Source of the DNA: Aradus depressus
Taxonomy: Eukaryota > Arthropoda > Insecta > Hemiptera > Aradidae
Direction: 5' to 3'
Length of the DNA: 64,000 nucleotides
NCBI GenBank assembly: GCA_963662175.1
Contig: OY759216.1
Span: 50,299,087-50,363,086, forward strand
Shown here: one piece after another, positions 45,601 to 60,300 of the stretch
Layout of the letters: every line of letters starts with the position of its first letter
How positions within the stretch are numbered: position 1 is the first letter of the stretch
Notes under the pieces: model-generated
Database searches by the model: none
Seen by the model: the letters and a program-made list of their open reading frames with translations, nothing else
What the model was told of the DNA's origin: nothing
Made by a program: the position numbers and the translations under genes

Positions 45601-48600
45601 ATGGAACTCTAGAATGTCCAATTTTCCTAAGTCCTTTTACACTTGAAAAAGGTGTTACTGTGGAGAAACAAAAAAATAAATAAATAAATATTCCTTCAAT
45701 ATTTAACAAAGAAAGATGCCGCGGAAGTCCTCTAAAATATTATGTTTTCTTTCTCAAAAACGGGTACACCAAATTTCAAGTTTTTTATACTCTTAGTTTT
45801 GTTATGAAGAGAACTCTTTGAAATTCGTAACAAAAAGAGGGATAGGTATTTTAAAAAAAAAATATTTGTAACAAGTTTTACGTTATAATTTTAGAACCAG
45901 AAAAGATAATTAACATCCATTAACACGGTATTAAACTAGAAGAAAATTGACACATTACCTTAGCTTTGGGATTTCGTATTTTATGCCCCTCGTCTAAGAT
46001 GACATAATGCCAGTCCTTTGACAGAATACTTTCTGAATATTGAACAAGACCTGTGTAACTGGTAATCAGGATCCCATAGGTAGGTTTAGCCTGAATCGAG
46101 TCAATTAGTTTGGTCCTGTCTTTTCCTATAATCAAACAAAAAATAATATTTATATTCTCATATAACATTTCATGTCGATACATTCATTATATTAGTAGTT
46201 ATAAGGATTCTTGTTTAGTCCCCTCTCCCAATCCCCCCTTCCTCCTTCAGCCGATATGACTGAAAATGTATAGATGAATCCACATATACAATTCCCAGTC
46301 AATTGATCTGGAGTTACCGTCGTATCCATGGACACATACACGGATTTATTTTTTTCATTTATGGAACCAGGGGGTCGGAAAATATATAAATTCTGAATAA
46401 CTCAAATTGCTGACCGATTACATAACTTCCCCTATACTTGCTGGGGTCTAGCTGGTGAAGTAGAAGGAAGACATATTGCTGTGCTGACCGTTTGTTGACA
46501 ACTGGCTCAAGCGATGTTGCCCTGTCAACATTGTGCCATCGCATCAGGAAGTGGCTTATGTTTGAATCGGGCACATATACAAAGCTTTTCTCCCGTTCCA
46601 AATTTTGCGACGTCACATAGCCTATCTTTTAATCGGGCTTATAAGAATGCTAAATAAATTTCATGAAAATCAGTAATGTTGAAACAAATGCAGAAACGCC
46701 TTTGAAAATCGTCGGCCGAGTGCGGGACATATCTTGTATATCCTTATCCTTAAGAACTATCCCTTAAGAGCATAATTTATGAAAAGGCCCTTTATTTTAA
46801 GTAATAATCAAACAAAAAAATAAGATTTGAATGAAATATGGTAAAATGTTTTCAAGGTAAGTTCTAAATATAATGTGACGTCAAAACATGACGAGCCAGT
46901 CAGATAACAGATGATGTTAATTCAGCTTAAAATATTGTACATATTTTTACATTCCCGTGAAAAGTTACCAAAAATTATCGTATGTACTAATCATGACAAA
47001 ATTATATCCGTCGTTCCTCATATCTCCGAAGCTAATGGATCAATTTTGACGAAATGTGTTCAGTTTTGAAATTACAAGACAATTTTTCACAGCTTCAGAA
47101 GTTGGTTCTTGGTCATAAATCGCTTTCACAAAATTATAATATATATATTGTATAAGAGGGCGCCGGTAGCTCAGTGGTATGCGTGCTTGACTTCTGAGCT
47201 CAAGAACGTGGGTTCGAAACCCGACCGAGGCCCTTAGTTTATTTTATCTGGGAGGTAGAATAAACTTAAGCACGCCGTCTTTCGGATGGGACGTTAAGCG
47301 ATGGTCCCGAGCCTGTACGATGTCAGGTACTCGTTAAAGACCCCTACCCTAGATGAATAAAAAATTTAGGGTAGGTAAAATTTAGGACTCCCACAGTAGA
47401 GTCGGACTCATGTCCACCAGAGTGACGAAAGAGCGCTCTGGTAGTAGGCAATATGACCTCGTAGTTAAAGCCCGGGCATGAGTCATAAAACTTAACCCTA
47501 ACCTATATTGTATAAAATAGGATAAACTGAAATTTAAAACCTTATTATATAAATATAAAGAGGACGCCGGTAGCTCAGTAGTATGCGTGCTTGTCTGCTG
47601 AGCTCAAGAACGTGGGTTCGAAACCTGACCGAGGCCCTTAGTTTATTTTCTCTGGGAGGTAAAATAAACTTAAGCACGCCCTCCTTCGGATGGGATGTTA
47701 AGCGATGGTCCCGAGCCTGTACGATGTCAGGTACTCGTTAAAGACCCGTGCCCTAGGTGAATAAAAATTTAGGAAAGACAAAATTTAGGACTCCCATAGT
47801 CGGGCTCATGACCACCAATGACGAAAGAGGGCTCTGGTAGTAGACGATATGACCTCGTAGTTAAAGCCCGGGCATGAGTCATAAAACATAACCTACAAAT
47901 ATAAATCCACTATAATAACTATTACCAGTGTAGGTTCCAGTGTCATGAAGGAGAGCAACACGAAACGGAGGGAACCAGGCATGGAACTCTCTGACCCATT
48001 GATGCATCACAGTGGTAGGGCAGACGATAAGGGTCGGTCCTAGTCCTTTGTAACTGACAGGATACAATAATAATATTAGTCACTAGGAAACGCATGTTTA
48101 TATAATATAAAGAGAAAAAAATGTGTACATATATATGTATGTATTTATTTTTGAACAGTAACATATGAAGACCACAGGGGAAAAACCAGCTATCTCAGTT
48201 TTTTTCGAAGGTTAGGTAAAGACGGTACCATATGTTTTGAAGGATGCCGGACACGATGGAACTTTCGGAACGGGGGAAAACCCGGTCTAGAAGCGTCAAA
48301 CAAGCGTTGAAATACAGCGTACTGGGGAAGAACCAGCTCTTTCGTGCGCGCCCGGGGAAGAACAGGCCATCTTAGCTTAAAGCACCCATGAAATAAGGAA
48401 TATCCGAGAGTTGAAGATAGATATAGAGCATACTCGGCTTATATTTCACAGAGCTACCTACGACGGACAGTGGGTTAGTTCACTCATGATGCCGAACCCA
48501 TTGAAACTGGTGAAAAAAGGAAAACAATGCAATGAGCCTACACGAAGAACACCCATTCTTTCTACACCAAAACTGGAAAAGAACGAATTTCATTTCCCAC

Positions 48601-48990
48601 CTCGAGTGTATACCAAGAAATTGCCTATTTCCAAAGAGAAATATAAAGACCTGCAACATTTAAAGCAATTTTGTGACAACAAGACCAGAAATTATTATGG
48701 AAAACTCAAGTGTCTTGATTGAAAATTCGAAACATAGCTGGTTTTTGCCTTGTTTATTTGGAGTTTTGTGTCCTTCGCATCTGTGACAATTTTTAATAGA
48801 GTTTTTTAAAAGTTTTAATAGTGTTTTCTCATTTCTTCATGCGTCTTCAGTAAGTTGAATTTTTTTCACATTCTTACATTACAAGAATAAGATTACGTAT
48901 TATGTAACAAAGCGTTTAAACCATTCATCTTCACTTTGTCCTGTTTCCTTCTTCCTACATTTCTTTAATGTTTTATTATTTATATTTATA

Positions 48991-49079
<89 letters not shown>

Positions 49080-52000
49080 TATATAAATAAAATATATATT
49101 TATATATATAGATATATATAGGTATATTTATATATTAGGCTCAGTCCCGTCGATAAAGATTATTATTAAAATAAAACTGAAAGTCTACATATCTTTGTCC
49201 AAGCATCATGAGAAAACGGTTGAACTTATATTTCATAATTGTATTCCCGTTTTTTTCCCCCCTTGGCTTCTTTTAATTACTGAACAGCTTCGGTAAAAAC
49301 TATTGTCAGTTAGTGACATTCTGAATTTCAATTTTCTTAAATTATAGTATGTGCTAAAACAAAACTGGGTTCGCGGAGATATACACTAGGTTCCAAATGC
49401 GATTGATTCCTCAAGTAAAAAAAAAAACCTGTCTGGTAGATGTGAAGAATAAAAACAATGGGATGGTATGTGGCGTATGTACAAAAATATGTCGAAATAA
49501 TGTTATGTAAATTAACCGAAATATGTAAAATTAACAGAATCGATTCAGAATCTTTTCAAAATTGTTACTAGTAGATGCTATATGAGCATTTTAAGATGAA
49601 GGGCAAATACGGAAATTCATAAAAGTACGTTATCAATAATAAATATAATTAGTATTTAAGAAATAATAACAGTATTGATAAAATACAAAAGTACTACTAA
49701 CCTACAGTAAACATCACGCTGATCAGAGACATGAAGGCCGGCCAAGAACGCTATCACCTGAATCGTTTTGCCAAGACCCATCTCATCTCCGAGGATTCCT
49801 CCACAGTTCTGTAGATGCAGCTCCCAGAACCATTTGATCGCCGCCTGCTGGTACCTGAAATATAAACACAACATATACGATATATATAAACTAAATTATA
49901 TTTAACAACAAATTCAAAAAAATTAATAGGACAATTGTTGCCAATTGATTTAGTTGTTAGGCAACTAACCCTATATACGACGGAAAAGCTTTTTTCTTTT
50001 ATTTCTACAGCTATACGAAGTATAGGGGAATTTCATGTTTTCCGACTTTCTGATACCAAAAGAATATTTCTGTATGTGTGTGTGTGTGTGTCTGTGAACT
50101 CGGTAACTCCCGATAAATGAATGTAACGACACGAAATTGTATATGTGTATCCAGAACCCTCTAAATAGGGCACCTCAATCAATGTTTTCAGCCAAATCGG
50201 ACAAAGGAAATGCAGTGATTAAGGGGAGGCTTAACACAAAAACTATAATAACTGCCGTTGTAATGAATGGATCAACATGATATTTCATATTTAAATTCAA
50301 AGTCCTATAAGCACGACAACTATTAATTTACAGTGGAATCAACAAAAGGGGACGGGAGGATCAAAGGGGACTCAACTCAAAAATCCTAATAACCGCCGAT
50401 GTAAAGAAAAGAAATTTTATAAGCTTGGGGATTTGGTCGCATGGTTCTAACCATGGTTTGCGGGTTCGAATCCTGTCCGGGGGTGAGTTTTATTTCGTAG
50501 ATTTTATTTCATCCCGGGGCCATGGATAACCATCGTAAATAACTAAATAATACAGTGAAATGGCTAAACGCCAAACAAAACGCGAAAAATACAAAAAAAA
50601 TAATAATAAATTTCCATAAGGACGATACCTGTTATTTTTCAGCAAAATGAGCAGAAGGGTGGATTCAAGAAAGAGAATGATCAACCCAAAAACACTATAA
50701 GTGCCGATATAATGAATTTATGATGAATATTATACTGAACTTAAGCTTGATTGATGGTCCCGGGCCTATATGATGTCAAGTACTCGTTAAAGACTCCTTC
50801 CTACCCTAGATAACAAAAACTGAGCAGGCAAAATTTAGGACTCCCATAATAGAGTCGGGCTCATGTTCACCCGAGCGACGATAAAGAGCACTGGTAGTAG
50901 GCGATATAACCCGGGCCACCGGGAACCATAATAACTATCAAAAGATCTTGTTCCTGTTTTATCTGTTCCCAGCTCATTAAAAGTTTTAATGACTAAAGCT
51001 TTGCCAAAACTCAACGAAAATAATATAACGAATAGAAAAATAAGTCCACAAGTTTCGTAACAGTTCTCCAGCACTTTTCCCGGCTTTTGTTTCATTGCTT
51101 TTTGCATATAAAGCAAACAGGTTTTCAATTTTTTGGTATTATTTTCTCTTCTAGTTATTATCAATGATTTTTTTTTCAAATAACGATTATACTTATAATA
51201 TATGTTTAAACATATTTCCTTTAATTTACATAATTAATTTATAATAGAAGTGACAGGAATAGGAGGTTTATGTATTAAAACTGACATAGTGACCACAAAA
51301 GAATTTGAATTGTTAACATATGTAAAATATATATAGAACGGTAAATATTTCTTGATCCGATGAAATACATAATGATGACTCAAGTTATTTATATTATCAT
51401 TCATCACATTTGACTAATATATCTTAATATTTTATATGTCTCTCGTTTTTAGAAGGCGCGAAAATTGAGGCGATGAATTTGATATTTTTTTTTTGTAATT
51501 GTAAATTTATTTAGGAGGCAACTAAAAGGGCCCCACTCACTCCAATATTAGTCAATGCAATCATGGGGCAACCACTTTTCATATTTGAGGGCGCCGGTAG
51601 CTTAGTGGTATGCGTGCTTGCCTTCTGAGCTCAAGATCGTGGGTTCGAAACCCGGCCGAGGCAATTCATTTATTTTATCTGGGAGGTAAAATAAACTTAA
51701 GCATGCCGTCCTTCACACTGGTATCAAAATTACAATTGTGGAATTTATTTTTTCTCAAGATATCAGTATAATTTTTAAATTGCGTAGTATATTTCATTTT
51801 TTAAAAAGAACTTGACGCATAAATTAATTTTATTTTTCTAGCCAACTATGTGGATCGCCTGTGACAATGTACAGTTATCCTTCACAATTGTTGACACAAA
51901 TGTTCTTTTGTGTCAAGAGTTGAGAATACAAAATACTTTTCACTACATTAAATTAATATGATGAAATATTTCTAGAACTAAATAATTTATTTTTATTAGG

Positions 52001-55000
52001 AACAACTGAACATTTAACGAAAAACTAATCTTAATTACAGTCTTGAAAATGTTCAACTAAATAAAAATATACTAATCACATAGGGGTTATTTTCACCCAT
52101 CGATCTAATATGAATCTTTCTTATAGGTGAAAATTGACAAATAAAAACTTTTATAGCAATACGATGATCAGAAAATTTACAACAGCTATTAAGACTTAAA
52201 ACATTTTTACCGCAAGGGATGATTGAAGTGCAGCTAAACGTAAAATAAAATTAATGCGGTTGATCGGATTTTCATGAAACTTCATGACTTTCAAGCATAG
52301 GCTATGCGAATCAATAATCAGCGGAATAGTAAATACTATATTGAAGGTTCTGTCTATCAGACACAAACACATACCACCTTCACTATACACATTCAAGTCA
52401 TTATAAGGCCCTGAAGAAGGAAAATAAATAGTCTCCGAAATTATATACACGACAGAAACTAGATATCCTTCAATATTGAAAAGATATTTTCGACATCAAT
52501 CATACTAAATATTATATACTTAGGGGTCAATCATAAATTAATAAATTACGTAAGGCATTTAGGGGGGGGGGGGGGGGGGGGGGTAAGCTCAATATTACTA
52601 ATTCTTACTATAGTGGAGGGGGGTAAAGAATTTGATCTTATGTAAGTTTTTGAATTTAAAATCTACTACTTTCGCGCTAAGAAATGGCGCTATTGGATAG
52701 CGCCATCTGTACTTAGTTCTCAAATTCCGTATTTAATCCTACACAAATCATATGGTCTCAGTACTTCTAGATATTTTTTTATTCTATTGTCTCGCTGTCT
52801 AAGGATTTCCCTATTGCTTGAATTTTGAAAAATAATTGTCATTTTAGTATCATTTATTTATTATACCTGACATGTCTGGATATTTACATCTACTATTATT
52901 TAAAGCTTGGGTACAAGCTGCTCAAACTGTCTTTTATTTTATCAATACGATCATTTCTTATCAAGGGGTAGATGGGGGAGGTTGAAATCTTATGATATCT
53001 TACAATAGGGGGTCAAATTAGCTTTAAAAAAGCCTTACGTAATTTATGAATGGCCCCTTACTATAAGTTACCAACCAGGCAACGGCGGACAGCCTGCTAG
53101 TTTTAGTTATATTTAGAGTATATTCAATTTAGGTTTAGGTTATATGACTCATGCCCGGGCTTTAACTACAAGGTCATATCGCCTACTACCAGAGTGCTCT
53201 TTCGTCACTCTGGTGGATATGAGCCCGACTCTATTATGGGAGTCCTAAATTTTGCCTACCCTAAATGTTTATTCACCTAGGGTAGGGGTCTTTAAAGAGT
53301 ACCTGACATCGTACAGTCTCGGGACTGTCGCTTAACGTCCCATCCGAAGGACGGCGTGCTTAAGTTTATTTTACCTCCCAGATAAACTAAACTAAGGGCC
53401 TCGGTTGGGTTTCGAAGCCACGACCTTGAGCTGAGAAGGTAAGTACGCATACCACTGAGCTACCGACGCCCTCGGGAAGGTTATATAATCATGGGTAAAA
53501 TTCATGAGTATAATATACTTATAATAGATATTATCTTTCTACTTCCTCAGCTATACGAAGTGCAAGGCAAGTCATGTTATCGGTCAGAAATTCGATTTTG
53601 AGTTTTTACTGGAATTTCATGTTTTCCAATGATTCTAAAAATGTGTGTATTTGTCTGTGAACACGATAACTGTTGATGTAATGAATGTATCGACATGAAT
53701 ATTGTTATCAAAATGCAAAACCCTATACACACTCATTTTCCGTCAAAGCGACAGAAGGAAAAAAAAGGTATCAGAAGAGGGGGCTCGACGCAAAAACCTG
53801 AATAACTGCCGATGTGATAAATCTAAATGACACAACATTTAGTATGATGATTTAGACGCCCCCATGTAAGTCAAATATTGATTAATTCAAGCTAGAAAAT
53901 GAATTCATATTTTAGGATCGCACGTTCAAAATGGGGTAATTTGAGGAAAATGGCAACGAAAACTAAATTACACGTTTTATGCTATAGCCATTTCAACTAT
54001 AAAGTTACACGAATGATACGCAGCTAAAGCGTTTTTGTTGAAAATTGAATTTTCAGTTATTAGCAACAATTATCTCAGTAGCATTGGTTTATTATTGAAT
54101 AAAAAAAATTAAAAACTTCTGTAGCCGCCTTGCTCATATTTCATTTAATTGAACATATTTTAATATTTACTTATATATTTTTTCTCGCATATTAAATAGA
54201 GTTTTAAAAGGAAAATATGTATCCATTAGTACTCGTTAAAGACCCCTGTCCTAGGTGAATAAAAATTTAGGGTAGGCAAAATCTAGGACTCCCACAATAG
54301 AGTCGGGATCATGTCCACCAGAGTGAGGAAAGAGCGCTCTGGTAGTAAGCGATATGACCTTGTAGTTAAAGCCCCATGAATCATAAAACCTAACCTATAT
54401 CTATTAGCCTATAAAAAAAACTATTTTTTCTCTGTTTCTCAGGAAAATATATAACATTAGTAATTACTATAAATAAAATCAGTTACTGATTTCACTCAAT
54501 ACTGACTGACTGCACAAACTACACCACATTAAGAAACGAATACAAACTACCGACAGACATGAAAAAACTACTCCAAACACCCACCGACGAATACAACGGA
54601 CTCATCCAGTTCCTTAAAGACGCGAAACTCTACGAGGACATGTAGACACAATAGTCGTCACTAAGGACCCTGAAGTCGATCCGACGTTAAATAAAAAAAA
54701 AAAAGTACATATATTTATTTCATGTTTTCCTTATCGTACTTTAATAATAACCAAATTCCTATTACGCTACATATGGTGGCGATATAACAATATCTCTGCT
54801 CACAATTGGACCACGTTGGGAAATGCTTTGCAGCATTGGCAGGCCAAGGGCTCACACAAATTATTTTATTCTTGACTAAACTAATTATTATTTTTTGAAC
54901 TCAATTCAAAAGTATTATTTTTGTTTTATTCTTAATATTTCGTAAACTCAGCTCAACAATTGTAATGAGCTTTATTTTAATTTCAATTTTTTTCTTTAAC

Positions 55001-57276
55001 CTTTATACCATACAAGCAATAATACCCGGCGTTGCCCGGGGAACTTTGACTTTTCTCCCAATATCTCCTATAAGGCTATTCAGTTCCTCGACAGTACATT
55101 CATGATGTTATAATTTTCAATTATTCATACGGAATAAGGCTTATAGTCCTTCAACTGTAGTAACGCTAGCTTTGGAGCTAAAACTAATTTATTCAAAAAG
55201 ATTTCTCATTAATCATTGCAGTGGTTTTTGAGTTACAAAGATTGCGTGGGTGGATGCTGGGATGGACCAGATATTGAGGTACTAATACGCCTATAACCTT
55301 CCACAGACGATGACGAACAAATTAAAAAAAAATTAATCAAATCCATCAAGCCGTTCGTGAGTTATAGCGGTACCACGCACAGACATTTTCAGCTTTATAT
55401 ATATATGATTATCAGATCCAAGGTAGGTTCACAAATATCCCAGAACGGAAATTGTGGGTTGTGACGTTGGAAAGGTTGGTACCCCTAGCCTAGAATGTCA
55501 TATGACCAAGAAAAATTAAAATAAACGGTTATGCAACACGAATGTGCCTCATAGCCGGGCTTAAAATACGAGGTCATATCGCCTAATACCGGAACGCCCG
55601 GTCTACGGGGTCAAAAAAATGTAGACATAAACTAATTGAGCAGTTTTAGAGATAAAGAAATGTATGAGCTTTATATTCATCCCCTAAAAAGTCAAAGAAT
55701 TGTACTCACTTGTACAATTTATCCCAAATATATTTGGGAATACAAAAGTCATCTTCAATCCAATGAATTTCTTCGCTACAATCTTGTTTGGTGTATTCTT
55801 TTATTCGCTTATCGTAGCAATCTCGATGTCCATCGTCAAGCACTTTTTTGTCTACAAAACAAAAGACAAAATTAACATTTGTTTAAAAGACATTGTGGCC
55901 TACCGTTGTGAGATCAAATAATAATAATTATATTTGTTAAATATATAATATTTTTACAATTCATATGTCATCAATTATATAATATATATACATATAAACC
56001 ACCGCGAAGTTAGTGTTGGCCTGTCAACAGCTTCAACTTCTGATACACAAATTAAAATTAAGAAAAAGTTAATAATTGGCTTCACTATTATATTTGTCTT
56101 CAGCAAGTGTGATTTTAGATTGGTTTTAAGGACTGAAAAGTGTTGTAGATTTTGAAGTCTGGTAAGCAGTGCCGGCGCGACAATAGAGGCGAACTAGACG
56201 GCACTCAGGGGGCTTCACTGCGGCACACTTTTATTTTATATTATTTAATTTTGCTACATTCTTTGATGCTGTTTTTGCAAGCTATTAAATTTGTGTATTG
56301 AATTAAAGGTTTCCGGATCAGGAGGAATGATAGCAGTCTTATCTGCACAGGTGTGGAGTTGATGGATAGGTGGTGACATCAGCTGTGTATATTGTGTAGA
56401 GGAACGCCAGCGCAAGTAATTAAACAAAAATTACCAAAAAAGAACAATGTGAAAGTAGAAACTGCCCTTAAGCAATGAAGTAATAATCGATAGATACCTC
56501 TTTGCTTAGAATATTCATCCTCAGAACTGTCCCAATCAGAGTCATCGGTGTCGGCTCTTTCAGACGAACGTCTTCGTCTTCTCTTCTTCGCGGGGACGCA
56601 TTTAGCTTTGATTCTTGGTATTTCAATTTCTGAAATCAGAGAGAATACATACTGAAATGAACAAATGGTAGAGATTTGATTGGGGCGCGTGGAATGTTGT
56701 ATAGCGAAGCTTGATTGGCGAGGAGGACTGTTGTCGCTCTGTCGCGACCACTATATACTCAAGATACAAACTGATGAGATGGAATAGGACCGTACAGACG
56801 GGCGACTATGTAGAAGCTGTCACGAAGAGGAAGGTACCTGTTCCAGTCTAAAGTACAGTTCCGAGTCAGAGCCCTGAAGGTGTCACGTTTCATTTCTATA
56901 CATTCACTACATCGGAGGTTATTACAGTTTCTGGGTTAAGCCCTTCCCTTCCCTTTGGCCATTTTGGCTGAACATCAATAGGTGTCATCCTCATGGAGTT
57001 CTGGGCACACATAAGAGTTTCGTGTCGACACATTCACTCTACCATGTTCACAGACAGACAGGATACTTTACTTCCCCAGCTCTACGAAGTATAAGAGAAG
57101 TTATGTAATGCCCCAATGGTCGACTGGGTTTGGAGGGGAAATGAAAAGTTAATTGATTCATTCTTTTTGGGGAAATTATTACCGGTGATTTACCACCATT
57201 TTTTTTTTTTTTTTTTCAATTTTGGATCCTCCAAGAAGGCTGAGGCGACGTTGGCCTCGCGATCTTCTTTAATTTG

Positions 57277-57349
<73 letters not shown>

Positions 57350-60300
57350 TTAATTTTAATATTTTTTAATATATTTTTTATTAATTTATTTTTATTTTTT
57401 TTATTTTTTTGTGCGTTTATTAATTTATTCTTTTAATTTTTGTTATTTATTATTTTTTTTTTTTGTTTTCTTCTTCACACGCCATTTTTAAGGGAGTGCT
57501 GGTGATGACCGGATTCTCCCCTCACGCCTCTCTATCCTTTCGACGCCCCGCCTCCTGGTCTTCCTCCACTGCTGGACAGTGGATGGTTGGGCAGTGTGCT
57601 GGGAGGGTCAGCGCTGGTCTCCCGCCGCCTCCTCCCCTCTCCACTAGTTGGAGAGTGGTATATGGCAGTGTGCTGGAGTCCTACTGGTGCTGTCCTCGTC
57701 CAGTTTCTTATATATATTTAATTATTTTATTTTTATTATTTTTATTTTATCTCTTTCATTTTCTTATGTATTCTGTCTATTATTTTTGTATATGTTTGCT
57801 ATTATTTTGTATTATTAATTTCTTTTTTGCTTCTTTTTATGCTTTAAATATTTTGTATTACTTATTATTTTATCATGCCATCTTAGTCATCACTTCTGCT
57901 TATTGTTATTGTTTGTACAGATTGTAGAATAAATAAATAAAAAAAATAAAAAATAAAAAAATTTTGGAAAACATGACATTTAGTGAAAACTCTAAATTAC
58001 CCTGAGGAAATAAGAAGAAAGTGCTACCTGCAGAAGAGACGGAGTAATCGGAAGGCACGTAGTCAGATCCTGATGTGTTGTTATAGAAATAGTTCTCCTC
58101 GCCCGGCTGAGCTCCGGAGCTCTCCCCCCTACACCTTCCTCTCTTCACCCTTGTACCTAGCCTCTCCTTCGTCTTTTTCTTCCTTACAACCGGGGCTAAA
58201 CATTTTAACTTTTTATTATGTTTTAATGGTTTAGCTTTACTCGGAGGTATGTTATTGGAGACATTTCCGTCATCGAAGCTTGGCTTCTTAATACTGGTCA
58301 CCTTCCGCGTTTTTTGAAGACGTGCTTGAGCCTTTAAGTATTCTTCAAGTTTAAACTGGGTCTCATGTGAACTACAACAAGGAAATAAGAAACAGGCATT
58401 TGTAAATATAATATTACATTAAAAAATGTTAATACTCATATACTAGAATTTCATACAGGAAAATGTCGTCGGACTTCTGAATCTTCATACTAATCCCCCC
58501 CCCCCCCCCCCCCCCTCGTCCATTTGGCTAAAAATCAATAGGTGTCCGTATGAGATTCTGGATACACATATAAAATGTTGTGTCGACGCATTCATTCTAT
58601 GGGGAGGTGTCGTGTTCACAGACACACACATTCATTTCTTTTTTGGAATCAGGGCTCGAAAACTTAACATCGAATTTATGACCGGTTACCTAACTTAACC
58701 TGTATTTTGTATACCTGGAGATGTAAAAAAAAACCAAATGGCATAATAGAGATCGTCAGAGGTAAAATATACACATGGGGACCCCTGTCAAAGACTCCAA
58801 TGAGGTAGTCTAGTTCAGTGTGTTGGCACTCATTGATAAAGTTCTTTCATTCAGTATTCAAAAGGTAATCTTAAAAGTGACTGAAAATCAATAGGTGTCG
58901 TCTTAATGGGGTTCTGGACACACATATAAAATTTCGTGTCGACACATTCTTTTTGTCGGCAGTTATTAGAGTTTTTATGTAAGCTTCTCCTTTCCTTTGG
59001 CCAATTTGGCTGAAAATAAGTAGGTGTCGTTGTTAGAGGGTTCTGGATTCACATATAAAATTTTATGTCGATACATTCATTCTATCGGAAGTTATCGTGT
59101 TCACAAACAAACAGATTCTTCTTAAATTTTTGGAATCTGGAGATCAGAAAAAATGAAATTATGTTGAAAACACCGTATCGAATTTCTGACCGATTACATA
59201 ATTTACTCTATATTTTGTGTAGCTGGGGAAGCAAATCAAAATTTGAAACGTGGATTTGATCCCATTTTAATACAGTTTTCGACAGGCATTTTGCAATCGG
59301 GCTCCCAACGAAAAAATAACTTTTATACAAAATGTGCCTTTCAGTTTTCTATACAACTTTTATTTAGAACGTGTTACATCTTCATTTCAAATTTCACGTA
59401 TATCAAAAACAATTATAGAATTATTTTTAAGTTAGATCGTTCACAAAGTTCCTGTAATACACATTCACGTATACTTCACACATACAGACAAAATCAAGAA
59501 AAGGGTTAAATCGTGTTCAAAGTATCTAAAACCTTGTTATTTCGTTGAAAACATTATAAGATCGGGAATAAGAAAGCAATATATCATAGGTATATACTAC
59601 GAGGTCATATCGCCTACTACCCGAGGGCTCGTCTCTCTAGTGAACATGAGCCCGACTCTACTCTAGGACTATTAAATGTTGCCTTCCTAGCTTTATTCCC
59701 AGAGGATAGGGATCTTTAACGAGGTCCTGACGTATAGGCTCGGGACAATCGCCTAACGTCCCATCCGAAGGAGGGCGTGTCAGGTTTTTTTTTTCACCTC
59801 ACAGATAAACAACTTAAAAGGGCCTCAGACGAATTTCGAACCGGCGATCTTGAGCTCAGTAAGCAAGCACGCAGACCATTAACCCGCGTATTACATACAT
59901 TAGCGTGTATTACATAAAAACTATCTTAGCAGACCAGTCATGGTTGAAAATGTATACTAATAAAGAAAATCACAAAATAATAAAATGACAGATGACGTTA
60001 TGTTATCCTTATGATTTGAAAGTGGAACTTATATAATATATAATACTATAAAATACTTATATAATTCTATTTGAAAGTACTACATATCATACAATTTTTA
60101 TATTATCTTACATACCTGGAAGATGAACTATTTAAGCTGTTATCGGGAGCAGGTAGGAGATCTGTCCTGACATTTATTTCCAAAGATCTTTCAGGAATTG
60201 AACTATCTTCAAAAAGTTCTCCTTCTTCCAAATTACTTTCATCTTCTTGTTTTAAAAAACAATCAGTCTCCTGTGACAAAACTCTGTCAACTTGAGCGAT

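Noticed and set aside
47156..47230. Functional tRNA gene in the SINE heads
   Set aside because: A and B boxes are present, but acceptor and anticodon stems do not close, and the same head recurs with the SINE body.
50455..50480. Separate tRNA gene near gggttcgaatcc
   Set aside because: Only a B-box-like stretch is found; there is no cloverleaf.
55636..55921. Two plus-strand frames of 73-79 codons
   Set aside because: They are shadows of ERCC6 exon 5, which lies on the opposite strand with proper splice sites.
57116..57436. 106-codon frame
   Set aside because: It runs through the TA microsatellite and T-rich DNA; low-complexity Ile/Tyr/Phe only.
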